Below, piece after piece: positions 1-5,591 of a stretch of 10,395 bases of DNA; the first letter of the stretch is position 1; every line of letters starts with the position of its first letter. The stretch is from Candidatus Aminicenantota bacterium. Its GTDB lineage: Bacteria; Acidobacteriota; Aminicenantia; Aminicenantales; JAFGBC01. The position numbers were made by a program, and so were the translations under genes. The notes beneath the pieces are model-generated. The model had not been told where the DNA came from and did not search any database. It saw nothing but the letters and a program-made list of their open reading frames with translations. Where the stretch lies: positions 1-10,395 of the forward strand of contig JAFGBC010000111.1 in the NCBI GenBank assembly GCA_016933355.1. Reading direction: 5' to 3'.

Positions 1-1024
1 CGACACCGGCGGCGTCGTATTTGACCGTCGCGTAATCGGCCTCCGTAGCGGACCAGCTGTATCCGGTCACGAAGACGTTGCCCGAGCCGTCGACGGCCAT
101 CGCCGCGACCTCGTCCTGGCCGCCGCTGGGCCCGTTGTAGCGGCTGGCCCATTGCTCGGCGCCCGCGCTTGTGTATTGAAGGACCGCAAAATCATTCGCA
201 AGCCCCGCACTGGTAGCGGCTACGCAGACGCGGCCCCCGGTATCCACGGCGACGGCGATGCCGCGGTCCGAACGGTTGCTGGGCCCATTGTGGCGCCTCA
301 GCCATTGCAGCTTGCCGGCGGCGTTATATTTGAGGGTGGCGCAATCCGCATCCATAAGCGGGGTTCGGATCGTTCCCGTCACATAGATGCCGCCCGACGC
401 ATCCAGAGCGAGCGAATTGGCGGAATCGTCGTCGTCGCCGGGCCCGCTGAAATGCTTCACCCATTTCTGAAGGCCGGCGGCGTTGTACTTGATCGTCACG
501 AAATCCCTTCCCGTCTTCGGCCTTTCGCTGCGCCCCGTCACATAGACGTTGCCGGATCCGTCCACGGCGATCGCCCGGGCCTCGTCGTCTCCGTTGGCGG
601 GCCCGTTATAGCGCTTGACCCATTTCTGCTTTCCCGCCGCATCGTACTTGATCGAGCAGACATCCTTCTTCCCGTTGGAGCCCTCGCTGTATCCCGTCAC
701 GTAGACGTTGCCCGAGTCGTCGACGGCGATAGCGGCCGCTTTATCCCCGTCATTGGCGGGGCCATTGTACGCTATCAGCCAGCGCTGTTTTCCGTCGTTG
801 TCGTATTTGACCGTGAAAAAATCCCAGGATGAGGCGCCGTCGTGGTTGCATCCCGTCACATAGACATTCCCGTCGGCGTCCGCGGCGATGGCGTTCGGCT
901 CTCCAGAAAGCTGGCCCAGCCACCGCCGTTTGCCCTTGCTGTCATACTTGATCGTCGTACATTTCGCGTTTGAAAACCCGGTCACGAAGACGTTTCCCGA
1001 CCGGTCCACGGCGATGGCATAGGC
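1..1024 (-). repeat. Coding tandem repeat, SBBP propeller blades, period about 158 bp
   Basis: On the + strand a box like CCCGTCACATAGACGTTGCC recurs near 62, 374, 534, 692, 851 and 977, so the spacing is close to 158-160 bases except for the shorter first blade (about 126). This box encodes the GNVYVTG strand of each blade on the - strand. The copies differ by many silent and conservative changes, so this is an old protein-level repeat rather than a recent DNA duplication. The repetition also creates long spurious open frames with their own internal repeats on the opposite strand. Confidence 0.8.
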
Positions 1025-1165
1025 CCGGCTGTCTACGACGGACGCCGAATCCCGCGGCGCGGCGTCGAGAAAGGCTAGGGCCAGCGGGACGCAGAGGGCC
1101 CAAACCGCAGCCGCTCTCCTCCGATGCTTGGCGGGGCAGGACCGGCAGTCTGTTCTGTTCCTCAT
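1..1165 (-). CDS. Secreted SBBP-repeat beta-propeller protein (3' end outside window)
   Basis: No catalytic function is assigned. Translating down from the ATG at 1165 gives an open frame of 388 residues that leaves the window still open. Residues 1-36 look like a Sec signal peptide: an Arg/Lys-rich start, then a hydrophobic run around AAAVWALCVPLALAFL. From about residue 48 the protein is tandem repeats of about 50 residues with the recurring pattern A-I-A-V-D-x-S-G-N-V-Y-V-T-G, later (I/V)-K-Y-(D/N)-x-x-G-x-x-x-W, then Y-N-G-P. Each is one SBBP blade; seven are visible, the last cut by the edge. The first blade is about 10 residues short. The start is fixed by AAAGGAGA seven bases upstream; another ATG at 1172 is in the wrong frame. 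Such proteins are usually exported or surface-exposed and may bind partners or carry C-terminal sorting domains, which cannot be seen here. Confidence 0.88.
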   Translation of the reverse strand, partial: MRNRTDCRSCPAKHRRRAAAVWALCVPLALAFLDAAPRDSASVVDSRAYAIAVDRSGNVFVTGFSNAKCTTIKYDSKGKRRWLGQLSGEPNAIAADADGNVYVTGCNHDGASSWDFFTVKYDNDGKQRWLIAYNGPANDGDKAAAIAVDDSGNVYVTGYSEGSNGKKDVCSIKYDAAGKQKWVKRYNGPANGDDEARAIAVDGSGNVYVTGRSERPKTGRDFVTIKYNAAGLQKWVKHFSGPGDDDDSANSLALDASGGIYVTGTIRTPLMDADCATLKYNAAGKLQWLRRHNGPSNRSDRGIAVAVDTGGRVCVAATSAGLANDFAVLQYTSAGAEQWASRYNGPSGGQDEVAAMAVDGSGNVFVTGYSWSATEADYATVKYDAAGV

Positions 1166-1275
1166 CTGGCATTCTCCTTTTGCTGAATGAGCGTCGGGCT
1201 CACAAAGAGTCAGTCGGCTTAGAATCCGCGAAGACAAGAACCTTCACAACAGAGGGATTAGCTCCCCCCCAAAGA

Positions 1276-1302
1276 AGTATGCGAATTGTCAGCTAGTGTC
1301 AA
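1276..1302 (-). promoter_or_regulatory. Putative promoter of the SBBP-repeat gene
   Basis: On the - strand TTGACA (1302-1297) is followed, after a short 15-base spacer, by CATACT (1281-1276). The -35 is perfect and preceded by AC, like the promoters at 3482 and 9773. The -10 matches four of six bases and the spacer is short, so the -10 could be misplaced. A start near 1269 would give a leader of about 100 bases. A second CTGACA lies ten bases downstream of the -35, making a direct repeat of TGACA whose meaning is unclear. Confidence 0.35.
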
Positions 1303-1358
1303 GTCTCGAGCCCCCTCCGCTCCTTGCGAGAAAATCGCGGCCGGAGACGTCTATAAGA

Positions 1359-2201
1359 ATGATCATGTCCGATTCCTGTTTGTCCTCGGCCCCGACCGCT
1401 TTGGAGCCGGCGTCTATCCCGGAGAACGGCGGCGCCGTCGTGGCCCAGGCCGGGCATCGGCTGCGGCTCAGGGAGCGATTCCTGAAGCACGGGCTGGCCG
1501 GCTTCCTCGATTACGAGGTCATCGAGCTTCTTCTGACGCTGGGCACCCCGCGTCGCGACTGTAAGGAGGCGGCGAAAGCCGCCCTCCGCGAATTCCGATC
1601 GCTCCGGGGCGTCCTCGAGTCGCCGGCCGAGGACCTGCGCCGGGTGCGGGGGATCGGCCCCCGCAACGTCCTGGGCATCAAGCTCATCCACGAGGTCTCG
1701 CGGCGCTTCCTCAAGGACCGGATGATGAGCCAGCCCGTCTGCCGCTCCTCGCGCGAGGTCTTCGACTTTCTCTACCACGCCCTGCGCGACCAGAAGAAGG
1801 AGCAGTTCAAGGTCCTGTTCCTGGACGTCAAAAACCAGGTCCTCGAGGAGAAGACCCTGTTCGAGGGGACGGTCGACGGGAGCGCCGTCTATCCCCGCGA
1901 GATCGTCAAGGACGCCCTGCGCACGAACGCCTCGGCCCTCATCTTCGTCCACAACCACCCCTCGGGCGACCCCGAGCCCTCGCTCTGCGACCGGGAGATC
2001 ACCCGCGACCTCGTCTTCGCCGCCGGGGTCATGCAGATCAAGGTCCTCGACCACATTATCATCGGCAACAACGCCTACTTCAGCTTCGCCGACAGGGGCC
2101 TGGTCGAGGAGTACGAGGCGGGCTTCCGGGAGTGGAACCGCGGACCGGTCCGGGAGCGGCGCGGACGGGCCGGCCGAGTTTACAGCCCGCGCCGGTTGTG
2201 A
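1359..2201 (+). CDS. radC: RadC family JAB/MPN-domain protein
   Basis: RadC proteins carry an N-terminal helix-hairpin-helix part and a C-terminal JAB/MPN domain of the metalloprotease fold. Their old assignment to DNA repair is doubtful and the true role is unsettled. Counting from the ATG at 1359 (280 residues), residues about 37-118 hold the helical part, including the hairpin RVRGIGPRNVLGIK. Residues about 132-250 are the JAB domain, with PREIV (Glu181), then HNHPSGDPEPSLCD giving the zinc motif H198-x-H200, S208 and D211, and LDHIIIG. The metal site looks intact. The N-terminus is about 35 residues longer than in the usual 220-230 residue RadC. Start choice is uncertain: no good Shine-Dalgarno precedes 1359, 1365 (ATG) or 1296 (GTG, same frame). 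TATAAG at 1352-1357 could be a -10 box for a nearly leaderless transcript starting at 1365. recA follows after 86 bases. Confidence 0.9.
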   Translation: MIMSDSCLSSAPTALEPASIPENGGAVVAQAGHRLRLRERFLKHGLAGFLDYEVIELLLTLGTPRRDCKEAAKAALREFRSLRGVLESPAEDLRRVRGIGPRNVLGIKLIHEVSRRFLKDRMMSQPVCRSSREVFDFLYHALRDQKKEQFKVLFLDVKNQVLEEKTLFEGTVDGSAVYPREIVKDALRTNASALIFVHNHPSGDPEPSLCDREITRDLVFAAGVMQIKVLDHIIIGNNAYFSFADRGLVEEYEAGFREWNRGPVRERRGRAGRVYSPRRL

Positions 2202-2207
2202 TAAAAA
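2179..2207 (+). promoter_or_regulatory. Putative recA promoter overlapping the end of radC
   Basis: TTTACA (2179-2184, five of six to the -35 consensus) lies 17 bases before TAAAAA (2202-2207). The -10 is preceded by TGA, so it reads as an extended -10 (TGn). That TGA is the radC stop codon. Transcription would start near 2214 and leave a leader of about 74 bases. Two CGAAC pentamers lie in the leader, but no complete LexA-type palindrome is visible, so SOS control cannot be claimed. Confidence 0.45.
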
Positions 2208-2287
2208 AGGGATGATCCCCCGGTCTTTCCGCGCCCCGGCTTCGAACGCGAGGGCCGGGAGCGCCGCCCGAACGAATGAGGTGAAGG

Positions 2288-3406
2288 ATGAAAGACGAAG
2301 ATAAAGACCCCAAGGACCTCTCGCGCCAGAAGGCCGTCGAGGCCGCCGTCTCCCAGATCGAGAAGCAGTTCGGGAAGGGCGCGGTCATGAAGCTCGGCCA
2401 GAAGGACGTCGTCGTCAAGGTCGCCGCCATCCAGACCGGGTCGATCGCCTTCGACCTGGCCCTGGGGATCGGCGGCTTCCCGCGCGGCCGCGTCGTCGAG
2501 ATCTACGGTCCCGAAGCGACCGGGAAGACGACGCTGGCCCTGCACGTCATCGCCGAGGCGCAGCGGCGGGGGGGCCAGGCCGCCTTCATCGACGCCGAGC
2601 ACGCCCTCGACCCGATCTACGCCGCTAAGATCGGGGTCGATGTCGACAACCTTCTCATCTCCCAGCCCGACTACGGCGAGCAGGGGCTGGAGATCGCCGA
2701 GGTCCTGGTTCGGAGCGGCGCCGTCGATGTCATCGTCGTCGACTCGGTGGCCGCCCTCGTCCCCAAGGCCGAGCTCGAGGGCGAGATGGGCGACTCCCAC
2801 ATGGGCCTCCAGGCCCGGCTGATGTCCCAGGCCCTGCGCAAGCTGACGGCCATCGTCGCCCGCTCCAAGACCTGCTTCATCTTCGTCAACCAGCTCCGCG
2901 AAAAGATCGGGATCTTCATCGGAAACCCCGAAACGACGACGGGCGGCCGCGCCCTCAAGTTCTACGCCTCGGTCCGCATCGACGTCCGCCGCATCGCCAG
3001 CCTCAAGGAGGGCGAGGCGATGGTCGGGAACCGGGTCAAAGTCAAGATCGTCAAGAACAAGATGGCGCCGCCCTTCCGCGAAGCGCAGTTCGACATCATT
3101 TTCGGCGAGGGGATCTCGCGCGAGGGCGACCTCGTCGACTGCGGCGTGGACCTGGGTCTCGTCGAGCGGAGCGGCACCTGGTATTCCTACCGGGACGAGC
3201 GGCTTGGTCAGGGCCGGGACAACGTCAAGAAGCTCCTCAAGGAGAACAAGGACCTGGCCGCCCAGCTCGAGGCGGAACTGCGCCGTAAAGTCGGGCTAGT
3301 CGCCCCCGAGGACCAGGCGCCCCTCGACAAGACGGCGCCGAGGCCCGAGCCCAAGCCGGACGATAAACCCGCTCCCAAGGCGGGTCGCGGCCGAGGCGCG
3401 GGCTGA
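2288..3406 (+). CDS. recA: RecA recombinase
   Basis: RecA forms ATP-dependent filaments on single-stranded DNA, carries out strand exchange and stimulates LexA self-cleavage where LexA exists. The 372 residues cover the whole family: Walker A GPEATGKTT (74-82), catalytic Glu104 in FIDAEHALDP, Walker B VIVVDS (148-153), loop L1 around EGEMGDSHMG (164-173), loop L2 with NPETTTGG (213-220) and the interface lysines in VKNK (255-258). Two features are unusual. The L2 segment reads IGIFIGNPE where E. coli has IGVMFGNPE, so the Phe203 equivalent is Ile211 and the residue before it is Phe. The C-terminal tail (about 340-372) is Pro/Lys-rich and ends in Lys/Arg/Gly rather than the acidic tail typical of proteobacterial RecA. 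The start is set by GAGGTG (2278-2283) four bases upstream. Confidence 0.98.
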   Translation: MKDEDKDPKDLSRQKAVEAAVSQIEKQFGKGAVMKLGQKDVVVKVAAIQTGSIAFDLALGIGGFPRGRVVEIYGPEATGKTTLALHVIAEAQRRGGQAAFIDAEHALDPIYAAKIGVDVDNLLISQPDYGEQGLEIAEVLVRSGAVDVIVVDSVAALVPKAELEGEMGDSHMGLQARLMSQALRKLTAIVARSKTCFIFVNQLREKIGIFIGNPETTTGGRALKFYASVRIDVRRIASLKEGEAMVGNRVKVKIVKNKMAPPFREAQFDIIFGEGISREGDLVDCGVDLGLVERSGTWYSYRDERLGQGRDNVKKLLKENKDLAAQLEAELRRKVGLVAPEDQAPLDKTAPRPEPKPDDKPAPKAGRGRGAG

Positions 3407-3481
3407 GGAAGGGAGCGGACAGCGCCCCAAGGTTCGGCGGGCGGCAGGGGTCCAGGGACGAGCGAAGGCCGCCGACGAGAC

Positions 3482-3511
3482 TTGACAATATCCATATAAA
3501 TGATAGATATT
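3482..3511 (+). promoter_or_regulatory. Promoter and possible operator of the sod-phr operon
   Basis: TTGACA (3482-3487) is followed after 16 bases by TAGATA (3504-3509), itself preceded by TGA as in an extended -10. GATATT (3506-3511, 18-base spacer) is an alternative -10. The stretch is strikingly AT-rich for this genome. AATATC (3487-3492) and GATATT (3506-3511) form a perfect 6-bp inverted repeat with a 13-base gap, spanning the promoter, where a repressor could block polymerase. A Fur- or PerR-type metal or peroxide regulator would suit a superoxide dismutase, but the bases do not match a known box well enough to name one. Confidence 0.55.
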
Positions 3512-3531
3512 AAAGCCTAAGGGAGGCCGGA

Positions 3532-4227
3532 ATGCTCAAGCGTCGCGAATTCTTGGTCCTGACGGGCGCAGGCGGCGCGGCCGTCCTGGCCGTGGGCGCC
3601 CGGCCCGCGCGCGGTCGGATCCGGATTCCCAGCGAGGAGGAGAGAACCATGACTTACACGGCGAAGGATTATTCCAGGCTTATCGGGACGGCGGGGTTCA
3701 GCGAAACCCTGCTCAAGAACCACTTCACCCTGTACCAAGGCTACGTCGCGAACACCAACAAGGTCCTCGACATCATGGCCCAGCTGGCCAAGGACGGGAA
3801 GGCGGCAACTCCGGAGTTCGCCGAGATCAAGCGCCGCCTGGGCTGGGAGTTCAATGGAATGCGGCTCCACGAGCTCTATTTCGAGAACCTCGGCGGCAAG
3901 GCCGGACTCGACCCTAACGGAAGGTTGGCCAAGGCGATGGCGGCCTCCTTCGGCAGCGTCGAGGCTTGGGAGAAGGACTTCCGGGCGACCGGCGCGATGC
4001 GGGGCATCGGCTGGGCCGTCCTTTACGAGGACCCGGTCAACGGCCGCCTGATCAACTTCTGGATCAACGAGCACGACGTCGCCCACCCGGCCGGCTGCCG
4101 TCCGCTCCTGATCATGGACGTTTTCGAGCACGCCTTCATGCTCGATTACGGCCTCAAACGAGCAGATTACATCGAGGCTTTCTTCAAGGCCGTCGACTGG
4201 ACCGCGGTCGAAGCCCGGAGCAAGTGA
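3532..4227 (+). CDS. sod: Fe/Mn-family superoxide dismutase with twin-arginine signal
   Basis: The enzyme converts superoxide to oxygen and hydrogen peroxide at one Fe or Mn ion. The four ligands can be placed at His64 (LLKNH), His113 (RLHELYF), Asp196 and His200 (MDVFEH). Other family marks are AASFGS (137-142), GIGWAVL (158-164) and the C-terminal DYIEAFFKAVDW. The residue aligned with Gln146 of E. coli Mn-SOD is His181 (in INEHD), and the position of Fe-SOD Gln69 is Gly, so metal preference cannot be read from the usual Gln rule. The helix between His64 and Tyr71 is one residue shorter than in E. coli Fe-SOD. Residues 1-28 form a Tat-like signal: KRREFL, then a Gly/Ala/Val/Leu stretch. GGGAGG (3521-3526) supports this start. 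The usual family start corresponds to Met40, which has its own strong ribosome site. The stop overlaps the photolyase start. Confidence 0.93.
   Translation: MLKRREFLVLTGAGGAAVLAVGARPARGRIRIPSEEERTMTYTAKDYSRLIGTAGFSETLLKNHFTLYQGYVANTNKVLDIMAQLAKDGKAATPEFAEIKRRLGWEFNGMRLHELYFENLGGKAGLDPNGRLAKAMAASFGSVEAWEKDFRATGAMRGIGWAVLYEDPVNGRLINFWINEHDVAHPAGCRPLLIMDVFEHAFMLDYGLKRADYIEAFFKAVDWTAVEARSK
3635..3651 (+). promoter_or_regulatory. Internal ribosome binding site and second start (cytosolic SOD form)
   Basis: AGGAGG (3635-3640) stands eight bases before an in-frame ATG at 3649-3651. It is as strong a Shine-Dalgarno as any in the window. Starting here gives a 192-residue protein, MTYTAKDYS onward, which is the normal length of a cytosolic Fe/Mn superoxide dismutase and omits the Tat-type signal. 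The purine run also encodes SEEER in the long form, so it could be a coding accident, but its spacing is ideal. Confidence 0.55.
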
Positions 4228-5579
4228 TCCCGCCCGAGCGGGTTCGGTCGCTCAACGACCGGGCCGAGCGCCGCGGCGGCCGCGTCGTCTACTGGATGCA
4301 GGCGGCCCAGCGGCCGGACTGGAACCACGCCCTGGAATACGCCGTCCGCCGGGCGAACGAAACGGGAAAGCCCCTCTTCGCCTGGTTCGGGCTGACCGAC
4401 CGTTATCCGCAGGCGAACCTCCGCCATTACGCGTTCATGCTCGAGGGCCTGCGCGAGACGCAGGCGGCGCTCGAGAAACGCGGCATTCCCCTGATCGTCG
4501 AGCGGGTCGCCCCGGCCCGGGGCATCGTCGCGGCGGCCCGGACGGCCGCGCTCGTTGTTGTCGACTCCGGCTATACGCGCGTCGAGCGGGGCTGGCGCCG
4601 CGCCGCCGCGGCCGGACTGGACTGCCCGCTCATCCAGGTCGAGACCAACGTCGTCGTCCCGGTCGCGGCGGCGTCGGTCAAGGACGAATTCATGGCCGCG
4701 ACGCTTCGCCCCAAGATCAAGCGGGTCTGGGACCGGTTTCTCCTCCCGCTCAAAGCGACCCCGCTCCGCCGGGGCGAGGCGCCGTCGGCCTTGAAGCCCC
4801 TCGACCTCGGCGCGCCGGAGCGCGTCCTGGCCGGTCTCCGGCTCGACCGGGCGGTCGGGCCGGTCCCGGGCGTCGCCGGAGGTCCGTCCCAGGCCAAGCG
4901 GCGTCTGCGCCGCTTCTTGGCCGAGAAAATCGGACGCTATCCCGAAGATCGCAACAATCCGCTGGTCGAAGGGACATCCGGCCTGAGCCCCTACCTCCAT
5001 TTCGGCCAGATCTCCCCGCTCGAGGTCGCCCTTAAGGCCGTGGCCACGGCGAGCCCGGGCCGGATCGCCTTCGTCGAGGAGCTCGTCGTCCGGCGCGAGC
5101 TGAGCATGAACTTCGTGACCTACAACGACCGCTACGACCGGTTCGAAGGGCTGCCGGCCTGGGCCCGGGCGACGCTGCTCGAGCACCGGCGCGACCGCCG
5201 GGAGGCCGTGTACGGTCCGGCCGCGTTCGAACGGGCGCGGACCCACGACCCGTACTGGAACGCCGCCCAGGCCCAGCTCCTGCGCCGGGGCGGGATCCAC
5301 GGCTATATGCGGATGTACTGGGGCAAGAAGATCCTGGAATGGTCCGAAGACCCGGCGGCAGCCTTCGCGACCGCCCTCCGCCTCAACAACCGCTACGGCC
5401 TGGACGGCCGCGATCCCAACGGGTTCGCCGGCGTCGCGTGGTGCTTCGGGAAGCACGACCGGGGCTGGCCGTCCCGGCCCGTCTTCGGCAAAGTCCGCTC
5501 CATGAACGCCGCCGGACTCCGCCGCAAATTCGACGCCGACGCCTACGCCCGGCGATGGACCGCTTCGGCCGGGCCGTGA
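4224..5579 (+). CDS. phr: Class II CPD photolyase
   Basis: Class II photolyases bind reduced FAD and use blue/near-UV light to split cyclobutane pyrimidine dimers in DNA. The 451 residues show the N-terminal alpha/beta domain (VVYWMQAAQR, 21-30) and the helical FAD domain with class II signatures: TSGLSPYLHFGQISP (251-265), VRRELSMNF (289-297, Glu292 near the lesion pocket), THDPYWNAAQ (340-349), IHGYMRMYWGKKILEW (358-373), LDGRDPNGFAGVAWCFGKHD (393-412). Trp366 and Trp373 lie in the helix carrying the electron-transfer tryptophans of the class. The GTG at 4224 overlaps the superoxide dismutase stop as GTGA, with GGAG three bases upstream, and the resulting N-terminus (VIPPERVRSLND) resembles that of known class II enzymes, so the in-frame ATGs inside the sod gene are rejected. 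Translation is probably coupled to sod. Confidence 0.95.
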   Translation: MIPPERVRSLNDRAERRGGRVVYWMQAAQRPDWNHALEYAVRRANETGKPLFAWFGLTDRYPQANLRHYAFMLEGLRETQAALEKRGIPLIVERVAPARGIVAAARTAALVVVDSGYTRVERGWRRAAAAGLDCPLIQVETNVVVPVAAASVKDEFMAATLRPKIKRVWDRFLLPLKATPLRRGEAPSALKPLDLGAPERVLAGLRLDRAVGPVPGVAGGPSQAKRRLRRFLAEKIGRYPEDRNNPLVEGTSGLSPYLHFGQISPLEVALKAVATASPGRIAFVEELVVRRELSMNFVTYNDRYDRFEGLPAWARATLLEHRRDRREAVYGPAAFERARTHDPYWNAAQAQLLRRGGIHGYMRMYWGKKILEWSEDPAAAFATALRLNNRYGLDGRDPNGFAGVAWCFGKHDRGWPSRPVFGKVRSMNAAGLRRKFDADAYARRWTASAGP

Positions 5580-5585
5580 TAGAAT
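5556..5585 (+). promoter_or_regulatory. Putative corA promoter giving a leaderless mRNA
   Basis: TAGAAT (5580-5585, five of six) is preceded by TGA (the photolyase stop codon) as an extended -10. TGGACC (5556-5561, four of six) is 18 bases upstream as a weak -35. The start codon at 5592 is the seventh base after the -10, the expected transcription start. No Shine-Dalgarno is present between the stop and the start codon, which fits a leaderless message. Confidence 0.45.
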
Positions 5586-5591
5586 AGCCTC

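Noticed and set aside
152..832. 226-codon open frame on the + strand with internal repeats
   Set aside because: It runs opposite the SBBP blades, and its repeats are only the reverse reading of theirs.
942..1172. Short - strand frame starting at the ATG at 1172
   Set aside because: Wrong frame relative to the SBBP repeats, and the ATG overlaps the ribosome-site spacer of the true start at 1165.
2230..2280. CGAAC pentamers upstream of recA as an SOS/LexA box
   Set aside because: No complete inverted repeat accompanies them, and the LexA box of this lineage is not known to me.
2212..2304. 30-codon open frame between radC and recA, overlapping the recA start
   Set aside because: It lacks a ribosome site, its start is too close to the -10 for leaderless translation, and its composition looks untranslated; a leader peptide cannot be supported.
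3434..3475. TCGGCGG...CCGCCGA pairing after recA as a terminator
   Set aside because: Seven-base stem with a 28-base loop and no T-run; such pairs are common by chance in GC-rich sequence.
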